NCBI RefSeq assembly: GCF_030506325.1
Contig: NZ_CP120683.1
Span: 4,787,001 to 4,851,000, forward strand
Direction of reading: 5' to 3'
DNA from: Tunicatimonas pelagia
GTDB taxonomy: Bacteria > Bacteroidota > Bacteroidia > Cytophagales > Cyclobacteriaceae
Length of the DNA: 64,000 nucleotides
Shown: positions 26,163 through 35,160 of the stretch, in pieces
Layout of the letters: each line of letters starts with the position of its first letter
How positions within the stretch are numbered: the first letter of the stretch is position 1
Notes under the pieces: model-generated
What the model saw: the letters and a program-made list of their open reading frames with translations, nothing else
Databases searched by the model: none
What the model was told of the DNA's origin: nothing
Position numbers and translations under genes: made by a program

Positions 26163-28073
26163 ATGAGTTCACCACCTACCATATCGAAGCAACGAACCCA
26201 ATGGTTTAAGGCCATTGCGATACTGCTTCCGTTTCTGCTTCTACTTACGTTGGAAGGCGGGTTGAGAATAGTAGGCTACGGAACTGACTATCCTCTCTTT
26301 GTAACCAGCGAAACCAATGCCGACTATTGGGTAATGAATCCGCAGGTTTCGGAAAAGTATTTCTCCCAAAACGCTAATGCAACGGTAGGCTACCAAGAGC
26401 CTTTTCTCAAAAGTAAAGGTGCTAGTACCTTTCGGGTTTTTGTGCTGGGCGCATCAACCGCCGTGGGTTACCCTTATCTCCACAACGGTTCCTTTCACCG
26501 CCACCTTCAGTACCGACTAAACCGGACGTTTCCTGATAAGACGATTGAGGTGATTAACCTAGCCCTCACTGCCGTTAACTCTTATACGGTGCTGGATTTT
26601 GCCGAACAATTGGTCGATTATCGGCCGGATGCGGTGCTTATCTACGCCGGTCATAATGAATACTACGGAGCTTTGGGAGTAGGGTCAACTACCGCCGTAG
26701 GCAATAACCCTACTATCGTCCGGTTAATACTGCAACTACGGGAGTGGCGGTTGGTACAATTGCTTATCAATACATTAGATCTATTCAAACCCTCAGTATC
26801 CAAATCAGATTTGCAAGAGAACTTGATGAAGCGGATGACCGCCGAACAGTCTATTGCCTACGAGTCTGACTTGTACCAGAAAGGAATTCGGCAATACGAA
26901 GCTAACCTTACTGCAACCCTGTCAACTTTAAATGAACAGAATATTCCTACGTTCATCAGCACGCTGGTGAGTAATGAGAAAGACCTTACACCCTTTATCA
27001 GCGATAGTACACAAGAAGAATCTTCGGCAGAATATGTCTATCAACTGGGGAAAGCAGCTTATCAGCGAAAAGACTTTTCCCTAGCTAAGCAGCATTTTGT
27101 ACAAGCGAAAGAACTGGACATGCTTCGCTTCCGGGCTCCTGGAGCGTTGAACAATATTATTCGTGAACTAACGGAGCAGTTTCCTAACGTACATTTAGTA
27201 GATGCCCGGGCGCATTTGGAAGCTCAAGTACCCCACGGAATTATCGGAAATGAAGTGCTGCTGGAACACGTACACCCTAACCAGTTGGGGTACTCGTTAA
27301 TTGCCGATGCGTTTTACCAGCAGTTGCGGGAAGAAGGTATGATTGATATCGATTGGAAACTAGCATCCGATTGGGAAACGGCGTACCGAGAAATGCCCAT
27401 TACCGAAGTAGATTCACTGAAAGGAGCTTATGAGATAATGATACTCAAAGAAGGCTGGCCTTTCTACGAACCCATCGCTGAGCTTGACACTGCCAATCGT
27501 ACGCTACCCGAAGCGATTGCCGGGGCATTGACTGTTCAGCAAATTTCGTGGGAAGAAGCAATGGAGCGATTATACCAGCACTACTACCAGAATCAAAACT
27601 ATAAAGAGGCTCTAAAAGTAGCCGAGGCAATTACCTTAGAGCACCCCAACGAAGTTCAGTTCTTCACCAAAGCTGCCGGACTGGCTCTTCAACTCAACGA
27701 CATTCAGAAAGCGGATTATTTATTTCAGCGAGCCTTGGCTCGGGAAGAATCGGCCTCGTTGGCTCGTAAAATTGCGATCAATTTTATTAAAGCTGATGCA
27801 TTGGAAGAAGCTTTGCCCTATCTTCAGTACATCATGGATCGGGAATCTACTGACGTATTGAGCTTTCGTTTAGTTGGGGCAATTAAATCAATACAAGTAC
27901 TGACTGAAAAGGCTGATCTACTGAAAAATGATACCGGAAAAATGATCCAATTAGCAGAAAGCTATCTGCTATTGGGTAAGCAGGATACTGCTGAAGGATA
28001 TTTGCAGGCGGTACTGAATCAAGAGCCAAACCACCAGCAAGCGATTACGCTGATGAAAAAGATACAAAACTGA
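26163..28073 (+). CDS. membrane-anchored SGNH/GDSL hydrolase with C-terminal TPRs
   Basis: 636 residues. One transmembrane helix (about 16-32) is followed by an SGNH hydrolase domain: block I VLGASTAVG with S98 as the expected nucleophile, block III AGHNEYYG with N165, and block V EHVHPNQLGY with H371 as the likely base. From about residue 450 the protein becomes TPR-like helices. Such enzymes deacylate or acylate sugars and glycans. This variant recurs beside DUF5989, SxtJ and carbamoyltransferase genes, exactly as here (4 bases to the DUF5989 start), so a role in modifying the same unknown product is inferred. Confidence 0.87.
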   Translation: MSSPPTISKQRTQWFKAIAILLPFLLLLTLEGGLRIVGYGTDYPLFVTSETNADYWVMNPQVSEKYFSQNANATVGYQEPFLKSKGASTFRVFVLGASTAVGYPYLHNGSFHRHLQYRLNRTFPDKTIEVINLALTAVNSYTVLDFAEQLVDYRPDAVLIYAGHNEYYGALGVGSTTAVGNNPTIVRLILQLREWRLVQLLINTLDLFKPSVSKSDLQENLMKRMTAEQSIAYESDLYQKGIRQYEANLTATLSTLNEQNIPTFISTLVSNEKDLTPFISDSTQEESSAEYVYQLGKAAYQRKDFSLAKQHFVQAKELDMLRFRAPGALNNIIRELTEQFPNVHLVDARAHLEAQVPHGIIGNEVLLEHVHPNQLGYSLIADAFYQQLREEGMIDIDWKLASDWETAYREMPITEVDSLKGAYEIMILKEGWPFYEPIAELDTANRTLPEAIAGALTVQQISWEEAMERLYQHYYQNQNYKEALKVAEAITLEHPNEVQFFTKAAGLALQLNDIQKADYLFQRALAREESASLARKIAINFIKADALEEALPYLQYIMDRESTDVLSFRLVGAIKSIQVLTEKADLLKNDTGKMIQLAESYLLLGKQDTAEGYLQAVLNQEPNHQQAITLMKKIQN

Positions 28074-28077
28074 ACCT

Positions 28078-28227
28078 ATGGGAACGCTAAGAGAATTTTG
28101 GTTATTCGTTCAAACCCGCAAGAAGTACTGGTTAATTCCTACGCTCGTTCTACTGATACTGATCGGGTTTCTGATTGTAGCGACCAGTGGTTCCGCCTTA
28201 GCTCCGTTTATTTATTCAATATTTTAG
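28078..28227 (+). CDS. DUF5989 (SxtK-like) 49-aa membrane protein
   Basis: A 49-residue gene from ATG 28078 to TAG 28225-28227, easily missed for its size. It opens MGTLREFWLFVQTRKKYWL, then has one hydrophobic helix (about 20-36) and ends GSALAPFIYSIF. This is the pattern of DUF5989 single-pass proteins, which accompany O-carbamoyltransferases. The corresponding small protein in the saxitoxin cluster is SxtK. Spacing of 4 bases from the SGNH stop indicates co-transcription. Function unknown; probably an inner-membrane accessory of the carbamoylation step. Confidence 0.85.
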   Translation: MGTLREFWLFVQTRKKYWLIPTLVLLILIGFLIVATSGSALAPFIYSIF

Positions 28228-28378
28228 CCAATGTGTTATGGTGTTCAAGTGTCAATGTAATCAGCAATCGTCACCCGATTTACTCTTATCAAACTCTGAA
28301 CGGTACGCTAAAATACTATAACACCAAGAACCATAACACACTAACACCCGAATCCATAAACACCTGAACACAATAGAT
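28228..28378 (+). repeat. dispersed repeat, copy B (GTGTTATGGTGTT...AACACCATAACAC type)
   Basis: Gap between the DUF5989 and SxtJ genes. It starts GTGTTATGGTGTTC, contains CTCTTATCAAACTCTGAAC and a TAACACCAAGAACCATAAC segment, and ends with AACACCTGAACAC. The same blocks occur in the same order at 55913-56096 and in inverse orientation at 34966-35160. The termini are roughly inverted repeats of one another. Confidence 0.65.
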
Positions 28379-28385
28379 ATAAACT

Positions 28386-28775
28386 ATGAAACCACCCAAA
28401 ATCATTGTCGCGCAAATTAGTCAGTTACAGTTGCTAGAAACTAGTTTGGTCGCTATTATTCTTAGTGTAATTGTGGGTTTTGTAACAGATCATTCAGGTT
28501 GGTTTATTGCAGCAGCTACTCTGGCGGGTATCGGACTATTAGTTCCTAAGATTCTGTATCCGGTAGCTATATTCTGGTTCTCACTCGGAAACATACTAAG
28601 TACGATCGTTTCGCCCTTGCTGCTAACGGTAGTTTTTCTTCTCATAATTACTCCCATTGGTACCATTCGGCGGTGGTTGGGCCATGATTCTCTGCAACTG
28701 CGACAGAACAGTAAATCGATGTTTAAAAAAAGAGATCATATGTTTACCACCTCTGATTTAGAAAATTCATTTTAG
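28386..28775 (+). CDS. SxtJ-family membrane protein
   Basis: 129 residues with four hydrophobic stretches (about 19-33, 36-50, 54-68 and 76-93) arranged as two hairpins, then a basic tail ending in TTSDLENSF. The phrase FWFSLGNILSTIVSPLLL and the following TPIGTIRRWLG are characteristic of SxtJ, a protein of unknown function named from the saxitoxin cluster and found next to carbamoyltransferases. It is separated from the DUF5989 gene by a dispersed repeat but remains in the same direction. The carbamoyltransferase starts 45 bases later. Confidence 0.85.
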   Translation: MKPPKIIVAQISQLQLLETSLVAIILSVIVGFVTDHSGWFIAAATLAGIGLLVPKILYPVAIFWFSLGNILSTIVSPLLLTVVFLLIITPIGTIRRWLGHDSLQLRQNSKSMFKKRDHMFTTSDLENSF

Positions 28776-28820
28776 GTGCCAACTCTATCAATGCATTCTT
28801 CTTACCTATTTTAGTAGTAC

Positions 28821-30623
28821 GTGCGGTATACGATCCTCGGAATTTCGGCTTTCTATCACGATAGTGCGGCTGCTTTAGTGATTGACGGACGTATTATTGC
28901 GGCAGCGCAGGAAGAGCGGTTTACGCGAATTAAGCACGATGCCTCTTTTCCTATTCACGCAATACGCTACGTGTTAGCCGAGGCTAGTGTCGATATTGGC
29001 CAAGTTCATAGCATTATATTTTACGATAAACCACTGCTAAAATTTGAGCGATTACTGGAAACCTACCACGCTATTGCTCCCCGAGGTCTTACAAGTTTCC
29101 TCACTGCTATTCCGGTTTGGGTAAAAGATAAACTCTTCCTCCGCCGACTCATTCGTCGTGAATTAGTTACGTTGGGTAAATTCACGGCTCCTATCCAGTT
29201 TACGGAACACCATCTATCCCACGCGGCCAGCACGTTTTATCCTTCCCCGTTTGAGGAAGCCACAATCTTAACGATTGATGGAGTAGGCGAGTGGGCAACC
29301 ACCACCATCAGCCACGGACAAGGTAACCAGATTCGGATGCTGCGGGAACTTCATTTTCCGCATTCGGTAGGGCTGCTGTATTCAGCGTTCACGTACTACC
29401 TGGGTTTTAAAGTAAATGGCGGAGAATACAAACTTATGGGGTTAGCTCCCTACGGTAATCCTACAGCGAAGCAGACCCAATACTTTCGAGAAAAGATTTC
29501 AAGTGAGTTGGTTAGTTTGAAAGAAGACGGATCCATTCAGCTAGATATGAGCTATTTTAAGTTTATGGGCGGATTGCGTATGACCGATGACCGCAAGTGG
29601 AACCGACTCTTCGGTATTCCCCGTCGCTCTCCCGAATCCGAAATTCTTCCTGAATACACTAATCTGGCGCTAGCTATTCAGCAAGTTACCGAAAAGATCG
29701 TACTTCGATTAGCTACTACCGCTCGCTCTCTTACCCAAAGTAAGAATCTGACAATGGCGGGTGGGGTAGCCCTGAATAGTGTAGCCAATGGAAAACTGCT
29801 GGACAGCGGATTGTTTGATAACATTTGGATACAACCTGCTGCCGGTGATGCCGGAGGTGCACTGGGAGCCGCTTTGGCGGGTTGGTACATTGGACAACAA
29901 GCCCCTCGGACGGCCAACACTTCAGACAGTATGCAGGGAGCCTACTTAGGCCCTTCGTTTACTCAGCGAACAATTGAACAATTACTTTATCGTCAGAATA
30001 TTGGCTTTACCTACTATGAGAACTTTGTCGAACTAGCTGAGCAAACAGCGCGACTGCTCGCGGATGGTAAAGTCGTTGGCTGGTTTCAGGGACGCATGGA
30101 GTTTGGGCCTCGGGCGTTAGGTAATCGTAGTATTCTAGCTGACGCTCGCCACCCTGAGATGCAACTACGGCTCAATCAGAAGGTAAAGTTTCGGGAAAAT
30201 TTTCGCCCCTTTGCCCCTAGCGTGCTGCAAGAAGATGCAGCGGACTATTTTGATCTGGATGTTCCATCACCCTACATGCTGCTGGTACGACCAGTATTAG
30301 AAAGCCGTCGTTGCTCAGTTGAACAGCTCCAAGAAGATAAAGATTGGCGAAACCAACTGGCTCAGGCCCGATCCGATATTCCGGCGGTTACCCACGTAGA
30401 CTATTCGGCGCGTATTCAAACGGTAGACGAGCGGACAAACCCTCGCTTTGCTCAACTGTTGCGAGCCTTCAAAAAACAAACAGGGTACAGTTTGCTAGTC
30501 AACACCAGCTTCAATGTGCGCGATGAACCGATTGTTTGTACTCCTGCCGATGCACTACGTTGTTTTCAGCAAACCGAGATGGATGCATTAGTCATGGAGA
30601 ATTTTCTGGTTATAAAGCAGTGA
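28821..30623 (+). CDS. O-carbamoyltransferase (NodU/CmcH/SxtI family)
   Basis: 600 residues from a GTG. The N-terminal ASKHA-like domain opens ILGISAFYHDSAAAL with H13-D14 and has EHHLSHAAS and GGVALNSVANG motifs for metal, carbamoyl-phosphate and ATP handling. The C-terminal YrdC-like domain carries FGPRALGNRSILADAR, RENFRPFAPSVL and NTSFNVRDEPIV. The family transfers a carbamoyl group from carbamoyl phosphate via carbamoyl-AMP to a hydroxyl, as in nodulation factors, cephamycin and saxitoxin. Here the acceptor is unknown; the neighbouring SGNH, DUF5989 and SxtJ proteins suggest a membrane-linked saccharide or lipid-borne metabolite. Confidence 0.92.
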   Translation: MRYTILGISAFYHDSAAALVIDGRIIAAAQEERFTRIKHDASFPIHAIRYVLAEASVDIGQVHSIIFYDKPLLKFERLLETYHAIAPRGLTSFLTAIPVWVKDKLFLRRLIRRELVTLGKFTAPIQFTEHHLSHAASTFYPSPFEEATILTIDGVGEWATTTISHGQGNQIRMLRELHFPHSVGLLYSAFTYYLGFKVNGGEYKLMGLAPYGNPTAKQTQYFREKISSELVSLKEDGSIQLDMSYFKFMGGLRMTDDRKWNRLFGIPRRSPESEILPEYTNLALAIQQVTEKIVLRLATTARSLTQSKNLTMAGGVALNSVANGKLLDSGLFDNIWIQPAAGDAGGALGAALAGWYIGQQAPRTANTSDSMQGAYLGPSFTQRTIEQLLYRQNIGFTYYENFVELAEQTARLLADGKVVGWFQGRMEFGPRALGNRSILADARHPEMQLRLNQKVKFRENFRPFAPSVLQEDAADYFDLDVPSPYMLLVRPVLESRRCSVEQLQEDKDWRNQLAQARSDIPAVTHVDYSARIQTVDERTNPRFAQLLRAFKKQTGYSLLVNTSFNVRDEPIVCTPADALRCFQQTEMDALVMENFLVIKQ

Positions 30624-30632
30624 AGTGATTTA

Positions 30633-30646
30633 AAGCTCTCGAGCTT
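30633..30646. terminator. palindrome between convergent genes, possible terminator
   Basis: AAGCTC/GAGCTT (30633-30638 and 30641-30646) forms a short perfect hairpin between the convergent carbamoyltransferase and ABC permease genes. No clear T-tract follows, so the call is weak. Confidence 0.25.
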
Positions 30647-30678
30647 CTTCTACAAAAACTGTTTTATTTTATCATTTG

Positions 30679-33078
30679 CTATTCATCCTTCAGCATATTC
30701 AGTACATTGGCTCTTGCCATTTTCAGCCCTTCGAAGCTCAATGACGCTAAGGTAAGTACTGATAGAAAAATGCATGGCATGATTAAAATCCACGGATCAA
30801 AAGAAATCCGGTAATTAAAATTTGATAGCCAAAGGCTTACTAAGTAGTAGGCAATGGGTACCCCTAAAAACATCGCTAAACCTGCTTTTCCCATAAACTC
30901 ATTTGAAAAAAGGGCAAGAATTTGGGTTGGTTTTGCTCCCAGAACTTTTCTAATCCCTATCTCCTTTTTTCGTCTTGATGAAATGTACATTGATAAACCA
31001 AATATGCCCAAAAAAGTAACGATTAGGGAAATAATGGTGAACGTAAAGAATATTTGCTGAAAGAGTTTTTCTTTCTCGTAGACATTGTTAAACCGCTCAT
31101 CTAAAAAGTAGCTATCAAACGCCTGATCCGGATAGATTTGGTGCCAGATATTTTCAACGCTTTCAACGTTACCCATTAGGTTTTTAAGATCAGGTTGATC
31201 TGACAAATTGAAGTTGATCGAGACAAATCCAACCGTTGGATTATACTCAAAGACCTGGGGTTTAATTTCTTTTCTTAGAGATGCATGATGATGATCTTTT
31301 ACCACACCAATGATCTCCAATTCCATTTCAGTCTTTTGATTAATGATTGTCTGGTTCAAAGCCTCTTCCGGATGTACGTAGCCCATTTTTTTGGTGGTAA
31401 GTTCATTGACTAAAACTCGTTTACGATTGTTTTTGTCCTGGCCTTTCCGAAATCCCTCTCCCGCTACTAATTTCAAGCCATAACAAGTAAAATACTCCTC
31501 ATCTACCCGAAGCAACGTTAGCCTAACATCTTCTTCGCTGCTATTGGTTTTAAAATCAGTCGGTGATCCGGGCCACCAGAGCGGGACTGAGGTTGAAGAG
31601 GATACTGAGTTGGTGGAGGACAGATTCTTCAATTGATTCTTGAAGCTGCTCATTCGCTTAGATTTTCCTTCCCAGGCATCCTTGGGAGGCTTAACGATCA
31701 TCACATGATCTCTATCAAAACCCATTTCCCGATTCTGAATAAATTCCATCTGTTTATAAATCGTAGTAATGCCAATGAGCATGATGATGGAGATGGTGAA
31801 TTGAAAAACTATCAGAGATTTCTGGAAACTCCGTGATTTGGGATTGACAACCTTACTGTTTTTGAGCAGTCGGGTGATTGAGAAACGATAGATAGATAAT
31901 GATGGATAAATTGATGAGACAACTGCGCCCAGCATCAGAAATACTAAAAAAACGAAGTTGATGGGAGTATCAAATTCAAAAATGGGCAGCAGTTGTCCAC
32001 TAAACAGATCAAAGAGTATTGGATATACACTAAGGACAGTTGTGATAGCTGCCACTATGGAAATGAAATATATGACCCATGCCTCGTATAGAAACTGCTT
32101 AATAAGCTGTGATTGGTTCGAACCCACCACCCTTCTTACTCCAAATTCTTTCCCTCTGGTCAATGATTTTGCTCCGCTGAGGTTGGTATAGTTGATCCAA
32201 GTAATCAATAGCAAAACCACCCCAACCAATAGTAATAACTTTTGGTTAATCGTCAGGCCTACTTCATCGGCAAAGGAAATAAGGTAGAATTCAACGCTTC
32301 GTGGTTCTGACTTAAAGACCTCTAATTCATTAATGGTAGATGTTATTTTCTCTGCCAGGAATCTGGCGTTAGAAGGCTCGTTTAGTAGAAGGTAGCTCTT
32401 GACATTTGGGTAAGACCAATTATGTTCCGCTACGTCAAGTTCTTTTCCGGCCAGGGACTGTAGGCAGTCAAATTGAAATCGTGAATTTTCCGGGTAATCT
32501 TCAACAACGCCGGTTATTGTCCATACCCCCTCCTGACCCCATGCTTTTTTCGTGGTGAGCGTTTGGCCAATTGGGTCTTCTTCACCAAAATACTTCTTCG
32601 CTAAGGAGAGAGTTAAAACGGCACTATTAGGCTCATCGAGCACTGTCTGAGGATCACCTTTTAGAAAATGGAAGGTAAAAATCCGCGTGAAATCCGGGTC
32701 TACTTCAACAATATTATTTTCATTAAACTTTAGTGATTCACCATTTTGACGCGTGGTAGTTACCAAAGTCTCACCAGTAGTAAAATAGCGACTCATGCCA
32801 TCCACTTCGGGAAACTGATCTCGGGTAATCAGGGCTACTTCATTGTAGGTACTTTCCGTATAATCATCAATACCGTCATTCCCCTTCAAGGTTTGATGGA
32901 TAGCAAATACACTCTTTTTATTTTCCTGAAAATCATCGGTAGTTAAATGAAACCCGAGATACTTCGAGAGCAGAAATACCGAAGCGATACCGATAACCAA
33001 TCCAATTGAATTGATAAGAGAAAAAGTCTTATCAATAAATAATCTTCGGAGTGATATTTTAATGAAGTGTTTAAGCAT
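30679..33078 (-). CDS. ABC transporter permease, MacB/FtsX type
   Basis: 799 residues with the duplicated FtsX-MacB layout: an N-terminal transmembrane helix (about 21-43), a MacB-like periplasmic domain (to about 260), three more helices with a first FtsX domain (about 285-400), then a second helix-periplasmic domain-FtsX repeat. The late segment SRRKKEIGIRKVLGAKP (about 685-701) is the diagnostic coupling helix region. These proteins work with a separate ATPase to extrude peptides or move lipoproteins by mechanotransmission. No ATPase gene is adjacent, so it is an orphan permease of the type abundant in Bacteroidota. Confidence 0.9.
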   Translation of the reverse strand: MLKHFIKISLRRLFIDKTFSLINSIGLVIGIASVFLLSKYLGFHLTTDDFQENKKSVFAIHQTLKGNDGIDDYTESTYNEVALITRDQFPEVDGMSRYFTTGETLVTTTRQNGESLKFNENNIVEVDPDFTRIFTFHFLKGDPQTVLDEPNSAVLTLSLAKKYFGEEDPIGQTLTTKKAWGQEGVWTITGVVEDYPENSRFQFDCLQSLAGKELDVAEHNWSYPNVKSYLLLNEPSNARFLAEKITSTINELEVFKSEPRSVEFYLISFADEVGLTINQKLLLLVGVVLLLITWINYTNLSGAKSLTRGKEFGVRRVVGSNQSQLIKQFLYEAWVIYFISIVAAITTVLSVYPILFDLFSGQLLPIFEFDTPINFVFLVFLMLGAVVSSIYPSLSIYRFSITRLLKNSKVVNPKSRSFQKSLIVFQFTISIIMLIGITTIYKQMEFIQNREMGFDRDHVMIVKPPKDAWEGKSKRMSSFKNQLKNLSSTNSVSSSTSVPLWWPGSPTDFKTNSSEEDVRLTLLRVDEEYFTCYGLKLVAGEGFRKGQDKNNRKRVLVNELTTKKMGYVHPEEALNQTIINQKTEMELEIIGVVKDHHHASLRKEIKPQVFEYNPTVGFVSINFNLSDQPDLKNLMGNVESVENIWHQIYPDQAFDSYFLDERFNNVYEKEKLFQQIFFTFTIISLIVTFLGIFGLSMYISSRRKKEIGIRKVLGAKPTQILALFSNEFMGKAGLAMFLGVPIAYYLVSLWLSNFNYRISFDPWILIMPCIFLSVLTLASLSFEGLKMARANVLNMLKDE

Positions 33079-33251
33079 AGCTGCTGGAAGTAATATAGCA
33101 TCAGTATAAACGGAGTGCGGTATTTATTTTCAGCATATTAAGCTCCAATTACAAAACGATTAAAAGTTACGCTAAAAAATTTGGGTTGATTTTCTGCCTA
33201 ATGCACTGAAAATTACGATCAATAGTTCTATAAAGGCTTCAGATCACCTCT

Positions 33252-34115
33252 TTAGGAAGACTCCCGGTATACCAGTACCGGATACGTAGCAAAATAAGAA
33301 ATATCCTTTACCGTACTACTTTCAAACAGACGCTCGAGGAAATTTCGGCGGTAATACAGCAGAGCGACCATATCCATCTCTTGTTGGAGCGCGTACTGGT
33401 CTATTTCTTGAACAATATCATCTTTACTGATTACTTTCTCAAACTGTAAAGGAGTATTGGGCAGTACCTCCTTTATCTTTTGCTGAAAATCTTGATAAGT
33501 AGCCTGTTCTTGCAAACTTTTACTTTGGGATAAGTGTACTACGTGCAACTCGGCGTTAAATGGTTCGGCAAATAGAGCCAGACGAGTGATGGCTCTAGTA
33601 TCTTCTTCCTGATAATCAGTAGCATACATCATCTTTTTGGGCTTCTCGTAGCTGGCTGCGGTAGGCACGCAGAGCACTGGGCAAGGTGCTCGGTCAATGG
33701 TCTTTACGGTATTACTACCTACGTATTCCTCAAAAATATCTTTCACTCCCGAAGTGCCCATTACAATCATAGAGTACTGATGCTGCTTAGCGTAATCTAC
33801 AATCTGGCGATTGAGCGGGCCGTAGGTAAAATGGTAGTTGCAATCAGTGAGTCCGTCTCTCTTCTGCATCCGAAGAACTTCGCTAGCCAGTTGCTGGAGC
33901 ATATCTTCGGCGTGACCTACCAAATTATCAATATCTGATTTTCGGTAATGTTCCGGAAGCTTCTGACTGGAGAGAGCCGCCTCGAATTCTTCTTCGGTAA
34001 ATACATGAATCAGGGTGAGCGAAGCCTGATGAGCCGCTCCTACCTTAGCAGCAACCTCTACGGCATTCAGTGAGCACTCAGAAAAATCAACCGGGCAGAG
34101 AATTCGGTTCATCAT
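33252..34115 (-). CDS. universal stress protein with two UspA domains
   Basis: 287 residues, two tandem Usp domains (1-145 and about 150-287). The first has the ATP-binding loop GTSGVKDIFEEYVGSN (G-x2-G-x9-G-S/T-like) followed by APCPVLCVP. The second domain keeps the fold (KKMMYATDYQEEDT, YPVLVYRE) but lacks the glycine loop, so only the first half is likely to bind nucleotide. Cytoplasmic stress or energy-status sensor by family. Either of two consecutive ATG codons may start it. Upstream lies a repeat-rich gap. Confidence 0.88.
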   Translation of the reverse strand: MMNRILCPVDFSECSLNAVEVAAKVGAAHQASLTLIHVFTEEEFEAALSSQKLPEHYRKSDIDNLVGHAEDMLQQLASEVLRMQKRDGLTDCNYHFTYGPLNRQIVDYAKQHQYSMIVMGTSGVKDIFEEYVGSNTVKTIDRAPCPVLCVPTAASYEKPKKMMYATDYQEEDTRAITRLALFAEPFNAELHVVHLSQSKSLQEQATYQDFQQKIKEVLPNTPLQFEKVISKDDIVQEIDQYALQQEMDMVALLYYRRNFLERLFESSTVKDISYFATYPVLVYRESS

Positions 34116-34341
34116 AACAGGATAGTTTAGTAGGTAATGATACGAATTTCGCTAGTGAATAGTTGGCGCAGAGACCAGAAGCAATGGGCAATGAACAGTG
34201 TGCAATGAGCAATGAGTAATGACTGATGACCAATGACTAATCAGCAATTAGACAGTCGAACATTAACACCAGAACACTTCGAGCTTCCCAACCTGTGGAC
34301 TATCGACTATGGACTGTTGACTATTAACTAATGCCCAATAT
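34116..34341. repeat. intergenic repeat block, inverse copy of 13769-14185 words
   Basis: Between 34179 and 34234 the sequence is the reverse complement of 14036-14092 except for one missing 7-base unit. The stretch 34295-34330 matches, inverted, the GTCGATAGTC words at 13837-13870. There is no gene here. Confidence 0.6.
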
Positions 34342-34944
34342 TTACTTAGCCTTACTCACCCAGGGGTTGTCCTTAATTCGGAAACGCCACGGGAGTTGAG
34401 CGTCTTCTCCGGCATAATCAATGCCCACTCGGGGGCTGGCAATGATATTGTCGTCATTTACTGCTTCGCCTCGATCCTCCAGCCAGATTATTTTTCCGGT
34501 AGTAACTGGTATTCCGTAGTGATCGGTGCTAATTCCCAGTGCTTGGGTGAGCATCCCCGGACCGGCCGTGAGTCGCTTCTCATCGTTTATTTCCCGTCGC
34601 TGCTTCATAATTTCAATTCCCGTACTGGGTTCAATCGCTCTAATCAGCACGGCATCAGGCTTGCCCTCTTTATTCGCAATGATATTAAACATTCGGTGAA
34701 TGCGGTATACGGTGTACACGTAGGCTACTCCGCCAGGTTGAAACATAACATCGGTGCGCGTATTGCGTCGGTTCAGATGCATTTCGGTGGCCCGGTCTCC
34801 CTGGTGGGCGTAAGCCTCTGTCTCTACTACCTTTCCCCCCGTAATGTCGCCATCAATCTCAGTAAACAGGTATTTCCCCAGTAGCTCACGACTAATTTGT
34901 AGTACATCAGATCGTTGGTAAAACGTGTTATCTAGTATTCTCAT
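34342..34944 (-). CDS. DNA-3-methyladenine glycosylase, AAG/MPG family
   Basis: 200 residues of the eukaryote-like alkyladenine DNA glycosylase fold, which excises alkylated and deaminated purines. The catalytic Glu lies in VVETEAY (residues 39-45), and GPGMLTQALGI and PDAVLIRAIEP are family signatures. Two normally conserved positions differ. The segment usually reading A-x-H after the acidic loop is A-T-E here (DRATEMHLN), and the Y-G-I-H motif is Y-R-I-H. Activity is still likely, but substrate range may be altered. Cytoplasmic; transcribed alone from a repeat-rich upstream gap. Confidence 0.86.
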   Translation of the reverse strand: MRILDNTFYQRSDVLQISRELLGKYLFTEIDGDITGGKVVETEAYAHQGDRATEMHLNRRNTRTDVMFQPGGVAYVYTVYRIHRMFNIIANKEGKPDAVLIRAIEPSTGIEIMKQRREINDEKRLTAGPGMLTQALGISTDHYGIPVTTGKIIWLEDRGEAVNDDNIIASPRVGIDYAGEDAQLPWRFRIKDNPWVSKAK

Positions 34945-34965
34945 AAGTTTAGGTTTCTGAGTGCG

Positions 34966-35160
34966 TGGTGTTATAATGTTATGGTTCTCGGTGTACAGTA
35001 TTGAGTTCTGGGTTCAAAGTTTGGTAAGAGCAAATCGGGTGACGGTCGCTTAGAGTTTCATACTTGAACACCTGAACAATGCGCGGCAACCGCCTGAACA
35101 CCTGATACTCTAACACCACGCACTACGAACTATAACACCATAACACTCATCAACACAGTA
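34966..35160 (-). repeat. dispersed repeat, copy C (inverted)
   Basis: Read on the minus strand it starts GTGTTATGGTGTTATAGT, contains GTCACCCGATTT and CTTACCAAACTTTGAAC, and ends in CATAACATTATAACACC. It matches the copies at 28228-28378 (about 29 of 32 bases over the GTCACCC...GAAC block) and 55913-56096. It fills the gap between the glycosylase and DUF2911 genes. Confidence 0.65.

Noticed and set aside
28821-30623. Saxitoxin biosynthesis cluster
   Set aside because: Only the carbamoyltransferase and SxtJ/SxtK-like partners are present; no polyketide-like SxtA, amidinotransferase or oxygenase genes occur in the window.
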